Below are positions 14,040-25,904 of a stretch of DNA of 64,000 nucleotides, piece by piece. Where the stretch lies: positions 15,688,501-15,752,500 of the forward strand of contig OZ018412.1 of NCBI GenBank assembly GCA_963969595.1, in the 5' to 3' direction. This DNA is from Neckera pumila. Lineage: Eukaryota > Streptophyta > Bryopsida > Hypnales > Neckeraceae. Under the pieces are notes generated by a model, which was not told the DNA's origin, made no database searches, and saw only the letters and a list, made by a program, of their open reading frames with translations. Position numbers and translations under genes: made by a program. How positions within the stretch are numbered: position 1 is the stretch's first letter; the number at the start of each line of letters is the position of its first letter.

Positions 14040-16500
14040 TAGAGAATAGAAAGTAAAGTATCAAGTGGTTTAGGAGTCCAAGTACTGCGACAAGATTGAG
14101 GCACCTCTGGCAAGAAGTGAAACACCAAAAAAAAATGGTCAGGGTGACCTGGCCTCCTAACTTGGCCCCTCCAAGCCATTACAAGGTGCAAGTAAAAAAA
14201 AAATACCCCTATTTTGTGCTTGATTAATTTACCTTGAACACCTCTCTTAGCTAATTTGGGGCCTAAGATTGCAAATATGAATTCAAAATTTGCAAATTTT
14301 TTCATGCATGGAAAATAAAAAAAATGCAATGTTTCCTCGAGGAGCCGAGCGAAGGGATCAATTCACCCCGGCCAAAAAATTGATTGCATATACCTTTGCA
14401 GTGCACAGTTACCAACGCAAGACTTAGGATGCTTTGAGAGCAGATCTAGTGCGATACTGCAACAAGCACGGGAACTACACAATGATGTGCCAACTAAAAA
14501 AAGACGCCCCAATGCACACGACATGGGTCTCTCTTTAATACCGGACCCACCATTTTCCATCCACGGCACAACAATTTAGGAAATTTGAAGAGCCCGCAAG
14601 GTGGCACATAATAGCAAAAGTCACCATTGTCATACCTTTTCAACCTCGTTATGTATGCTAATAAATTGGAATTCCCCTTTTGTTTTGTATGAAAGGTCTT
14701 CATTTAATGTAGAATCTTTATTCTCCTTTTTTTTATAATGCGGAAAAGTCCCTTTAAGGTTTGGATTGCCAGCTTTGCATTGGGTCAATTTTTTTTCAAA
14801 AGCCTCCGGAATGGAATGAGGTCTGCCTGCCTCCACTTCAAAAGCTGGATACTGTGCATGTTCCCGTCTCCCCATTGGAGATGCTATGAAGGTTTGGGAT
14901 TATGCCGGGCCCGCTACTTAAGGAACTTGGCCCTGAAAGTACAAGAGTTGGCAGATTCCCACCAGAATTGAATGCAAGCGCTCGTGACTGGCTCCAGGGT
15001 CCTGAGATCTAGGAGGATTCCAGGCCCTTCCATTCACAGCCAATTCCATTGTCATTTATTCCAGACAATGGTCGTGGCAGTCTTTCGCCTCTAGTCCCTA
15101 TAATTAAAATTTTAAAGTTCGTGTTTACTTGAATGAGAGCCTTGACTGGTACAGTAGGGACTAGGGACTGCCAAGCAGTAACAGCATGCCGCTATAGTTC
15201 ATATCTCAAGGCTTATATTGGCACTATAGCCACAGGACTTGCATATTGCGAGTCCATCTGTCCATGATCAGAGGTCGAGAGGGAGGAGTGATTCATGTGG
15301 AGCACTCTAATGTCATTGTTTTCTCCTTTTTATAGATTATGAAGAAATCGCTTAGCCCAAATTCCAAATACTAGAAATAAAATAGCTTGAATTTCCAAGT
15401 CAGAATTACCATATGCTCTTACACCTGCAGCAACAAAATTCACATGTAAAATCTTGAATTTCAATCTCGGTTTAAGTTCACACACACACAAAAAAAATCT
15501 CGAATTTCCACAAACACCTGGGAACTACTGTAGTACTGTATCAGTGTTTTACAGGTATTATAGAAAATTCGTCATATTTGGCATGGTTTTGACTTACAAG
15601 TCAACTGTTGGTGTTTTATATTAAATCTAGGTACTTTTAGACAGGATCCAAAAAAAAAAAGTCCTGTGTTGGAGTGTAGGGTGAGTTGCAAGCGACCAAT
15701 TTTGAATTGTTAACAGTTGGAATTGTAACTAACCGTTGGATTATTACGCTGGAACTATGACGTTTTCAACGTTCAAATATTAGTCCCTGGACATTGTTAA
15801 ATAAAGACATCATGTGCAGCTATCAGTAACAAAGAGTAGACCACCGACATATTTTTGGATCCGAGATACTGTATCACATGGCCACACGTACCTCCGATTG
15901 CACTCTGTTGCTCTCCAGAACAGCCTGATGTTGAATTGAATTCCATCCATTGGCTATTTCGCTTGTCATCCCATGCAAGTTCAAAGGATTGCAAGCCTAC
16001 CTATGAGATACATCACCTACAGAGCTACGATCATAATGTTTTGTGTCAGTGTATTGTAGTTGAAAAAATGTAAGTTGGAGTGCAAGCAGTTGAAACCGAC
16101 TCAATTCAGGCATCCAGTGCCAAGTGGAGTGATTTCTAGAGTTTTTACGTAGAATAGCCACTCAATGTTAGTCAACTCAAGAATGACCTTGTGCACAGGT
16201 GCCGTACATTGGTGAAGGTTAGCCTACACATATTCAACCATTTCTACCCATTCACTGAAGCTCAATAGACAAGTAGCAAAATTTAATTGAAATTCACAAC
16301 GCACGCATTGATCCATGCGTCACACCTTATCGACCCTCACAATTCAGTAATCAAAAGAGAGATTTATTTACAAACTTGTGTGACAGACTCCATCCAGTCT
16401 GTGCAGCACTTTGGAGGTCGGTCATGACTATCCTCGAGAGCCTTCAAGGGAAACCGACCAAGAAAAATCAATCGTCAATTAACACAACGTAGTAGAGTCT
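14040..16500. other. Moderate-GC intergenic region downstream of the sirtuin
   Basis: 14340-15300 and 15800-16100 are less AT-rich than most of the window, with many short frames on both strands but no domain, no repeat shared elsewhere and no splice pattern I could support. It may hold decayed genes and the sirtuin 3' UTR near 16363-16500. Confidence 0.4.
16363..16368 (-). promoter_or_regulatory. Possible polyadenylation signal of the sirtuin gene
   Basis: AATAAA on the minus strand about 133 nt after the sirtuin stop codon. The hexamer is common by chance in sequence this AT-rich, and plant poly(A) signals are loose, so this is only a position-based suggestion. Confidence 0.3.
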
Positions 16501-19500
16501 TCAGGACTGCTTCAGTTCCGCCAGCTCCTCTTCTCTGATACCAAGAACCAAAGGCAGTTTCACAGATGAAGGCCCCTGAAACTTGAACCTGCATCAAACA
16601 AAAGGTAGTAAGTCGACCATTGCACATCATCTCACAGAAAGATTCCGTGTCATTGGAATCTTCCTCTCAATTGTCTCCCTTTAGCATGCTGAAATTCTAA
16701 CCAGTACTTAAAATTGAAACACCAAACATGTAGCTCATAGAACACGTTCAACACATGCAAAACAAATAAATAACTAAATATATGTTATTAATTGACATGC
16801 ACATGATGATTAATAACATGCATATGATTATTGACATGCACATGTATCCAGCATTTACATGAATGACTTAACTCTCCCTCATAGCGGTTAGAACCTGAGG
16901 TGAATGAGTATTCTTTGATTGACTTTGGAATACAAGTTACCTGCAATTGTAGCTGATAGGTGTATCTTCTGTATTGAATTCTGCAACAACGCCCCCATGG
17001 GCTTTAACCAAGGGAGCATACCCTGCAGCTGGCTGCATGGGAAGAAACCAAAACTAAACCACATCAGTCACATGTAATGGATCGAGCTCAGCTCATTTCT
17101 CCAACCACACAAAACGGATAGCTTGCATTGGACAGGCTTGTAATTTAAGACATAGTGTTTACTCTTCTCAGTTGAACTTAGAAATCAAAATTTTCTGTTA
17201 TTGGAGTATATAGTAGGTGGATGATCAGCAATGAAAACTCACAAACCGCAATCGCACAAAACCATATGTGAGTTTGAATGCTTACATAGACCACAGCCGA
17301 AGTGCCAACAACCAAGAGCAAGTCACAGCCTTGCAAGGCATCATTGCTGCGGATCACTACGTCCCTCTCCAGACACTCCCCAAACCAAACAACATGTGGA
17401 CGGAGTAAGCCATTGCATTCCTTGCAACGGGGTAATTGCATGGAAGGGATGTTAGCTTCATCAACAGTGTCTGGTGCTCCCTACACAAGGCCAGTATAAC
17501 CCCATTACAACATCAGATATTGGCTTCCTTCCTTTAGCAAGATGTGGACACTATAAAAAACGATACACGTTTCAGAAAAAAATAAAGAAGACGATACTCG
17601 AGCATTATTATTTTTATGGAAGCAGATCAGAAAAAGCTAATACATCATTCAATGGGCATACAAACTACTTTTCAAGCACATGCCAATATGAGTAGTAGGA
17701 CAAAAAAGGATAAACTACGAATAGAAATAACCAGATGATTTTGGCAATGTTGCCGTTTTTTACTACCTTCATAGCCTGGCAAATGGTAATAAAGTTAAAA
17801 AACCAATGGCAAGTATTTCGGAAGCAGCAAAATCAACTTGGCTAGTTCATGAGAAATGCTCTCCTTCCCATTAAAAGTAGATGATCTATCACCTTTCAGA
17901 TCACTGAAGAAATTTAAGGATATGGTGGAGTCGTCACTGCAGATGTACCTTCCCATCAAGAGCTACGCAGATCGGCATATCCCTGTTCGTCTCCACTGCG
18001 CTGCAATGACAACAGCGGGTCTTCCACATGGAACCATGGAGCTCAACCACATCAGTGCTACCAGATTTTACATGAAGTCCATCAATATTCTGCGCCACAA
18101 TAACAAAAAATCGAACAAACTAATCAAGAATGGATAGTATCCAATTTGTTCTTATGCAGGAGGATACTGCTCATTCATCTCAGGTCATGATCAACCCTAA
18201 AGAGCCAAGGATTCATGGTGGAAAATGAACAGTTTGAGTGATCATTTTGCGCAAAATATAATTGAGATAGGGCCAACATTTGGACAAAAATCAGTCATTG
18301 CATGTGCTGGTTAAAAAATATATAAAATTGAACAACGAAAGTCCCCACGCAACCTACCCAAAATGCTGTAAAAAAACATGATACCCATTTTGGGCCTCTT
18401 GGTCCTACATGGTTAAGATTTCAACAGGAAAGATAACCTTCAGGGTAATACGGCAAAATGCAGTTATCCGTCCAGGTAAAAACATGAAGGCCAAAGTGTG
18501 CATACCTGCAACAAGGTGTTACTTTATCCCACTTACAACAATCCAATAGGTTAGGGTTAAGATCTAGACAGCAAAACCACCAATGAGGTCAAATGGAGTA
18601 CCTGTGTGAGGAGAATGAAGTCCTTGTCTTGCAATTGACATCTCCTCTGCAGTGCAGCGACTGCGTAATGGCCTGCGTTTGGTACAGCTCCAGCAACAAT
18701 TGTTCTACAAGCCACTGAAACATTTCAATTCTATTTTCCAAACTTCTTATGGATGAACGTGATTCAAGATATGCCATAAACGTAGAGGTAACCGTACAGC
18801 CACCACAAGCAAACCAACAGTGATTCAAATGAACCAGTAATTTTGCAGCCATGAAATCGTACCAACAACACATGGGGAAATAAATGTGAAAAGTATGAAG
18901 TCATCCCAAATCCCTTCTAAAGAGCTTCTCTTTCAAGTGTCGCCCAAAGAAAAGTCGAGGTAAGGTTGAAAATCTAGCCAAAGGAGCAAAAACATATTTG
19001 CCACTCCATTGTTTAAAAGTATGGGACACTCCAATTTCAGCCTGCTAAAGAATGTAATGACAACATGTGAACGGAAGACTGGAGATAGAGAAGTAGCAGA
19101 GAGTACTCATGACCACCTGCGGTAGTGATAAAACTCCCATACTAGTGACGGATTTGCTGCGAAAGCCCCTGGTGTTGCGAGTTCCTGCAAGAAGTATATA
19201 TTATTATTGGTAAGGTGCTTCAGGTTACATTTGGACAAGAGTCGTTCAAGTACATACAATCCTATGAGATGAAAATTTGAGCAAACATGATTATGCAGAA
19301 AATTGAGCAGAAAATTGATTCTGAAACGCGAAGGAGTTCACCACCGAGCACTTTCAAAATCTGAGATTGTGTCTGAACAAAAGGGTCAGCAGATAGGTAT
19401 AATTGCTCGTCGGAATCTAAGCGCTTACTGTTGCATCGAAGGCACGCCACAGGCCACCTTCCCCACGAAACGTTGGGATACCTGACTCGGCAGATATCCC

Positions 19501-20579
19501 TGCCCCCGACAACACAACAATTTTCTGCAGCAGGACCAAAATTTCCACATCAGAGAAGTAAATCCGAGGTATGATATGATATAAAAAATTGATCTCAACA
19601 GATTGGCACATGTACATAAAGTGATCTCTCCACACCTCTACACTGATCTTCCACTGATAGCACACTCCAAAATAGGTTGAAATACTCAAATTGAAGTGAG
19701 GAATGCCCCCAAATTCCAAGGAAAAACCCTAGAAATAAGACTTTGTCCTATCTTACAGGTTACGGTGGTTTCTTATTAAAATGCACGGCACAAAGCAATG
19801 TCATCCGTGATTACTCTTTGCCCGCAGAGTCTTCTCGAACTTCGGGATTTACATAATTGCCATTGGAATGGATTCATTACACCTAAGGTCGTCTAAACAA
19901 TGTACGAATCCACACAACACATTCATTTAATCTCAAAGAAAAAAAAGGAAAAAAGAAATCTGCTGAACTAAAAACCTTGGCATTCTGAAGAACGGAGCTG
20001 AAGTCCTCGATCGAATCACTCATGAGTCTCAGCTGCTGCGATCCAACCCTGCATCTCCACACACCCATGCAATTCGCAATTACTCACTACACTGATTTGT
20101 CCTACTAGTGAAGGAAGAATTAGCGTCACCTAGAAATAGCGTCACCTAGAAAAAATTAGTGCCACTCACTGAATCTTCTTTTTGTGGAAATTGAAACAAT
20201 ACAGGAATGTTTCAACTTGCACTATTTCAAAATAATGTGACTTTGGTAAATTAGTGTAGCCTTCACGAACACCTAATTTCTCTCCGCCCATATAGTTGTC
20301 AAATTGCAAAGCATACATACAAGTAGGTCACTATTCTCTCCCAATTGAGCACCACCGAAGAAGGCACACAAGGCTAGGGTTACAACCCACATTACCTAGC
20401 TTCAACAAGATCAAATTACGCAGCGCATATGAGTAATACCAAATGCAACACAATTCCGAAGGATTCCTGTGTCCAGCAGTGGAGAGAGATCGGCCTTACC
20501 TAGTAGTCCTGTGAAAGTGGGGAAGAAGCTTGGACGTAGCCCGCGTCACTGCAAAGCCGGCAGGCATAGCCGAGTTCAT
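16501..20579 (-). CDS. SIRT5-type (class III) sirtuin, NAD-dependent protein deacylase, nine exons
   Basis: Exons on the minus strand: 20579-20500, 20048-19976, 19524-19429, 19184-19117, 18704-18602, 18089-17949, 17480-17286, 17032-16941, 16588-16501 (TGA 16503-16501). They sum to 936 nt, 311 residues. All eight introns (244-512 nt) are GT-AG and all phases join. Motifs: GAGISAESG (58-66), [14 protein letters not shown] (101-106), QNID (140-143), catalytic His158 in ELHGS, zinc cysteines 166, 169, 206 and 209, [29 protein letters not shown]. Length and spacing match animal SIRT5. Tyr102 and Arg105, which in SIRT5 bind the acyl carboxylate, are present, so lysine desuccinylation/demalonylation is predicted. 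Residues 1-36 are Arg-rich (Arg13, 24, 27, 35) with no acidic residue, suggesting a mitochondrial presequence. The start at 20579 was chosen for that reason; an in-frame ATG at 20708 is the alternative. Plant sirtuins usually described are SIRT6-like SRT1 and SIRT4-like SRT2; this is neither. Confidence 0.93.
20112..20160. repeat. Short tandem duplication in sirtuin intron 1
   Basis: TAGCGTCACCTAGAAA occurs twice in a row, followed by a third, poorer match (TTAGTGCCACTC). Confidence 0.6.
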
Positions 20580-20880
20580 GAGCAGCACGAATGTAAAGCA
20601 GAAGGAGCAGAAGAAGGAGCTTGACTGCGTCGAACAAATTGGCAACAAGCTTGTTCGCAGCCAGAATTGTATTCGGCAGTTCTCCTTTGCCGAAATCGGA
20701 ATTTCCACGTCAGTTTATCAGGGATGTTGGCCAATTAAGTGGTGCCACGATGATTTTATGTCGAATTTAAGGTAGACCAGTCCATTACCGGCAGCTTTCC
20801 AATTTCGTGAGTAGACCAACCCAATTCCGTCACTCCACTTTGAAACCAATTCCACTCCAAAACACTTAAATCTGTTCTTT

Positions 20881-21811
20881 TTAACCCCTAAAATACCAAG
20901 GCCCTTTTTCTGCCAAAAAACACTCAAAACTGCCATTTCTATAACAAAAAGTAAAAAAGTTGAAAAATGTTTTCTTTTCACATCCAACCGTAGGATTTTA
21001 CACCTAACTAGTATGAGAGTGTGTGGAAAAAATTTGAGAATTTTTGACCGCACAGATTGCAAGATATCTGCATTTAAAGTGAAAAAAACAAATTTTTCAA
21101 CACATTGTGGGACTAGTTTCTTTGAATTTGAACTTTTTTAACTTAAAATTTTTGCACTACAAAGTTTTGAGCTTTAAATCTTTGTAGTGGAGAATTGAAT
21201 TGAGAGTCTAGGAAAAAAAAAAAAAAAAAAAAAACTTAATTATCATTCTTTTAAAAAATTGTTAAGTAGAAGTAGTTACAAGATAGAAGGAAAATCTAAA
21301 ATATTCATATATTTTAGATGGAATTAAAATGCACTAATTCCAATGGTGAAATTGTTCTAGAAAGTAATATAAACCATGCAATAAAAAAGAAAATGAAAAA
21401 TTTGAAAAATTGCATTCAGAAATGCATCCTTGAAGTTATTTTTTTCAAAAAGATGCTCTAACTGCCCAAAAAACAAGAATGTCCATAACTTTCTCATAAC
21501 AAATCCAAATGAAATGAATCAAAGCTTTCCAAATAGACAAAAATATAATCTATGAGAAAAAAAATATAAAAAAAAAAAACTCAAATTTTTGTCCTTTTTT
21601 TTTGCTGCCGGCCGTCCCCTATTTTGAGCTTATTTGGTCATAACTTTTGTTCTTGGGCACCGATTGTGAAAAAAAAAATATTTTCACAAAGCTTATCACT
21701 TTTTCTATCTTCAAAAAAAGCTTCAAAAAAACAAGAGAAAATTTCAGCCCGTAGGTACCTGTCCGAAATCCCAAATGTCCGCCGAGCCGACAATGGTCCT
21801 TTAGGGGTTAA
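20881..21811 (+). mobile_element. T-family (TTAA) element, T1 type, near-complete
   Basis: TTAACCCCTAAAATACC at the left and GGTCCTTTAGGGGTTAA at the right, 931 bp. This is the uninterrupted relative of 42111-45324: the sequence ATCATTCTTTTAAAAAATTG near 21240 is the empty form of the site where 42479-44763 is inserted. It starts about 300 bp upstream of the sirtuin start codon. Confidence 0.92.
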
Positions 21812-21904
21812 GACAAAATCAAAAAATCTTATAACAAACTAAAAAGTTTCATGACAACAAGGGGCAACATGTCACTTCATTAATGGGGAAAACTTAGTAC
21901 TTGA

Positions 21905-22115
21905 CTTGGCAGTTATGGTTTGTTTATGAGACGTTTATGCCTCTAATCTTTGGGCGGTTTTGTAATTTCAGGGCTGAACACTTCAAAAATTCACAGAAAT
22001 TACAATTTTAATTGAAAAATTATAAGCCCACCCTGAAAAATATGTGCATCTCTTGGCATTAGCCCAACATACTCAAATTGCAAATCAGGGTGGTAATAGA
22101 CTTGTCTACCTTACC
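21905..22115 (+). repeat. Dispersed repeat R, copy 2
   Basis: Counterpart of 13766-14013. The T1 element before it has the opposite orientation to the one before copy 1, so the pair did not arise by simple duplication of element plus flank. Confidence 0.6.
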
Positions 22116-22290
22116 TCATAACATTCTTGAACATCAACACAATGACCCTTTGATTTTCAAGAATCAAGACTAATTTTGCTTTGGAATATCTTGCCAATGC
22201 AAGCTTCTCCACATATTGTGGGCCAATGTAAGACATATAATACATTGTTATTTAGTAGGCACTTAGTCGCTCAATGTGTCAAAGCCTAAA

Positions 22291-22426
22291 TTAACCCTTA
22301 AAAGATGAGGCCCCCCATGACCAAGGGAGTCACCAAAATACTCAATAGGTGCATTTTTGTTTCTACACTTAACAAGTGAAGTCATTTGTTCGACAATTTT
22401 GGTCCGCATTGTCCTTCAAGGGTTAA
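22291..22426. mobile_element. Short T-family (TTAA) element, T3 type
   Basis: 136 bp bounded by TTAACCCTTAAAAGATG and CCTTCAAGGGTTAA. Same terminal pattern as the larger elements, different interior. Confidence 0.75.
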
Positions 22427-23400
22427 CTGTGAAAAGATGAGACCTATCACCAAAATATTCTTCCCAAAATGATTTTTGGACCAATAGGTGCATTCTTCAT
22501 GTCTATAATGATCTTGGAAAATCATCCATTGCCTACTTTTTGCCCGTAATATTCTTACACCATTATTAAAATTGAAGCCAAGCATCCTCGTCCAAATTTT
22601 TAATAATTTTTCAAAATCTTTGGAATTGAAATACAAATATTAGTTCAAGTTGTTAACAAAAGATATGGGATAATGCACATCCTTATTGAGAGTTGTATCT
22701 ATATCCATATTTGTACAAATGGACTCTATATATATATACATATATATATAAACATATGTCCAAATCTAACCTAGTTGGATCCTCTACATTGTTGGATTTT
22801 TTAACCTTGGAGTCCAGATATTCCCCTTGAAGGTTTGCTGAAGGTTTGCTGAAGGTTTAAGTAGGTACATATGATCTCAATTTTTAGCAAGATTTTTTGA
22901 AACCTTTTTTCAAGATAAGAAACCTGATTAGCTTTCTAGGAATATAATTTTTAATTCAATTAGTGCCCGGTTGCAAAAATTATGCCGCATAATAAGCCTC
23001 AAATAGGTGAAAAGTTGCAACCAAAAATCCAAAAAAAATTAAAATAATTTAAAATTTCCTAAATTTTTTATAGATTTTATTTTTGTCTAAGTATGTGGAA
23101 AGGTTATATTCATTCCATTTGGATAAGTGATGTGAAAGTCCCAAAGCTTCTTGTTTTGGAGAATCTTAATAAATTCTTGAAAAAACATTGAATTGGATTT
23201 ATTTACAAAGCCAATTTCAACAATTTTTAGAACAAAAAAATGCACATAGTTTAGTTTGCTTTCTAGAACAATCTCACCATTGATAGGTGGTACAATCTCA
23301 GCATAGGAAATGAATGGAAAAATGACATATGGAATATCGCCATTCCAACAAAATTTTCCATCTACAATCTACTTCAACTTAACAAGAAGCGCTGGAGTAA
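22427..23400. other. AT-rich intergenic sequence
   Basis: Contains a TA microsatellite near 22722. 22960-23300 weakly resembles T1 interior (for example a CATTCCATTTGGATAAG run), probably an old T copy without ends. Confidence 0.4.
22722..22752. repeat. TA microsatellite
   Basis: Short run of TATATA/CATATA units. Confidence 0.7.
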
Positions 23401-23415
23401 ATATAAGAGTATATA

Positions 23416-23685
23416 GTTCAAAATGACCTTAAACTACCCTAGGTGATGGCCAAGTGATAGGACTCCTAATGGAATCCATGAGGTTCCCGGTTCATTGCCG
23501 ACATTGCTCGCTTGGAGGTTCTTTGTGCTCGCGCACAAGGAGTTGTTGTTTGTCCCTCTAGTACTTGTTTCTGACGGTGATATCCAAGGTGTGTAATTCC
23601 TGGGCTTTGCACCAAGTTGCTTAGTTGTGTTGTGTCAGTCCAACTGCGGCCTTTAAAGGCTGTATGTTTTAGAAAATAAATAAAT
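23416..23685 (+). mobile_element. tRNA-derived SINE with 15-bp target site duplication
   Basis: An A-box-like GATGGCCAAGTGATAGG (23445-23461) is followed about 30 nt later by a B-box-like GGTTCATTGCC (23489-23499), the internal RNA polymerase III promoter of tRNA genes. A unique body and an A-rich 3' end (AGAAAATAAATAAA) follow. The unit is bracketed by a perfect 15-bp direct repeat, ATATAAGAGTATATA (23401-23415 and 23686-23700), as left by LINE-driven insertion. It has no ORF. Confidence 0.75.
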
Positions 23686-24004
23686 ATATAAGAGTATATA
23701 TCTTGATCAAATTTTCAAATTGGTAAGGGAGTAACTTACAATCTTCCAACAAAGGCATCGGTTACTAAGATCCAAGTGTTGAATATGGAAATTCACAAAT
23801 GAATATGAGTAAATGAGAATGGAATGGGAATTCATAACTTGAAATGAAATGACTAGACACTCAAAAATGAAAAAGAACTGGAAAATCACAAATGCTACGG
23901 AGTAATAAAAAGGACATTCACAACCAGAAAAGAAATGACAATTCAAAATTGAGAATGAAATGGCAAGATGAAATAAAAACGACAATGAAAGTAAGATGAA
24001 TCCT

Positions 24005-24205
24005 TAAATGGGGAATTTCATTAAAATGGCGGTATTTCGCTTGCCATTTTGAAGGCATGCCATTTTGACCATCTAGGATGGGTGCAAATTTTAGAATGGT
24101 CATTCTGAACCATCTAGGACAAGTGCAAATTTCAAAGCGGCCATTCTGAATTGTAAAAGTGCCAAAATTCCGGAAGAGCGCCATTTTAATGAAATTTGCC
24201 ATTTA
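24005..24205. mobile_element. Small inverted-repeat element
   Basis: AATTTCATTAAAATGGCG (about 24014) and its inverse (about 24179) bound about 185 bp, which contain a direct duplication of about 41 bp starting CCATCTAGGA (24069 and 24110). No ORF. Confidence 0.6.
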
Positions 24206-24999
24206 ACCTCTAAAAGACCAACACAGCGGTGCTAGTTTGTGAGCCTGTGAGCAGTGAGCAAAGATTATGTGAGCAGTGAGCTCTAAGTTAAAAAAAAATA
24301 ATATAAAATTCAATAATATCAGGAAAAAGGGTAGTTACCAAAAAAAATTGTCAAGATTTTTGGTTTCTTGTAATTTTAGGACCTATTACCGTGGACCTAA
24401 TACCGTGGACCTATTACCATGGATATATACTACTTGTATTAGGGTTGTTATTTTTTATATTGCCTATGATATTGGAAATATATTGTGAAGATGAAAAATG
24501 AATTAGATGTGAAAAATGAATAAGGATGGAAAGAAGGTTGTATAGAACATTCCATCAAATAATTACAATGATTTGTTCAAATAGAAATTGATATTTTTGC
24601 AGCTACATGTGTAACTTTAGTCAAAATTATTTCAAGCTTAGATCACAGGCATTCATACATTTTTAGACTTCTGCGTATATCAAAGACCTTCATTTGGAGA
24701 CCCTCGTTAATATCCATTTGTATAGGCCAAATGTCTAGTACTTTAGACTAGTCAATTATCCAAGCGCATTTAGAGCCTTGAATACAACGGTGAATACTAT
24801 TTGGGCAAAACCAAAAATTTGTCATAATATCCTTATTTCCTGTATACTATTTATTTCTACCATGGTGTATTAGAGCTAGAATGTCTTTTCATCATTTTGT
24901 GATGTTTGATCCTTGTTGTTGGGCTTGACATTTGCAATTCAACATGTGGGACAATCTCGCAATATGCTATTGTAAAGTGCCACCATTGTTCTCCAATGT
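24206..24999. other. AT-rich intergenic sequence
   Basis: It begins with TTAACCTCTAAAAGACC, possibly a solo T3 left end, with no matching right end. Nothing else seen. Confidence 0.4.
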
Positions 25000-25660
25000 G
25001 GTAGTGACATGTAAAACTTGTTCAAAGATAGCCTTCTCTGCTTCCTCACAGAACTTTGTAGGTGTGCGTGTGGACCAAGTCAATACTCTTGGCTAAGAAA
25101 AATTCATTTTATTCAGTCGATGGGAGTCACCATCCAAACAAATAGGGAGGTCAAGTTTGAGCTTATTACTACCAAATACCTCTTCATCCTACAAGTTTGG
25201 AATACGCGTTGCAACATTAGATGCTCAAAAAAGACATTCAATGCCTTTACGATCTTCTTCAAATTACCATTGCATCTAGCGCCTCTTAACTTCAGCTCTT
25301 CCTTAGATGGATCTGATCCTGACGTTCTGCCAGTGAAGAATGTTCAATAATTTGTTATGTATATGAAGGTTCAAATGCAGTCATCACAAGTGGCGGCAAA
25401 CAAATCAATACGTCAGACTCCCAACTGCTACAACCATTTGTAGGATCTATTTTGGATAGGCTGCATGATGGTATGTCTACCATTTCTTCAGCATTCAATC
25501 CTTGCAAGAGAAATAATGTGATGAGGCCTTCAACAAAATTTCTAAAAATCCTAAGAGTGACATTTCTTTGGATATTGCATGGTGCTACAAATTTTGACCC
25601 CTTTAGTAGGCTAAGAAGGCACCTCTCGGCCCCCCAAAACAAGTTACCTCCTCCCTAGTT
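25000..25660 (-). pseudogene. Coding-like remnant, family not recognised
   Basis: Minus-strand frames here give protein-like text across frame changes: VAPCNIQRNVTLRIFRNF and LPPLVMTAFEPSY (about 25640-25360), then, in another frame, TSGSDPSKEELKLRGARC and KIVKALNVFFEHLML (about 25310-25190). The amino-acid mix looks real, but frame breaks and stops rule out an intact gene. No family could be named. Confidence 0.3.
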
Positions 25661-25904
25661 TGATTCAAAAATGTCAATAGACTTCACATAGTAATGCAGT
25701 TTTGAATCTTTTCAACAGGCGGTCAAGTTACCTCTCGACCTTAAAAGATAAATCACCCTACTCTTGGTTTGATCTTGCAGTCTCTTTGTAGAAATATTTG
25801 CTTGATAAAAAAAGCCATTTCAAATTGAAATGCAATCAAAATAAAAGAAATAAATCCAGAAAAATGGGAGAAAAGATACCATGTTTAAGAACACTCTTGA
25901 ATTA

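Noticed and set aside
17231..18137. Plus-strand frames across the sirtuin
   Set aside because: They are antisense shadows of exons 6 and 7, whose minus-strand reading has clear motifs.
18705..18714. Alternative acceptor for sirtuin exon 5 at TTTCAG (exon starting 18714)
   Set aside because: Joined to the exon 4 donor it runs into TAG almost at once. The acceptor 10 nt further on (TTGTAG, exon from 18704) keeps the frame and gives FYHYRR then [12 protein letters not shown] with the same length as SIRT5.
20577..20708. Upstream in-frame ATG at 20708 as sirtuin start
   Set aside because: It would add 43 residues that are hydrophobic and Cys-rich rather than presequence-like. The start at 20579 gives SIRT5-like length and an Arg-rich N-terminus. 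Not excluded without transcript data.
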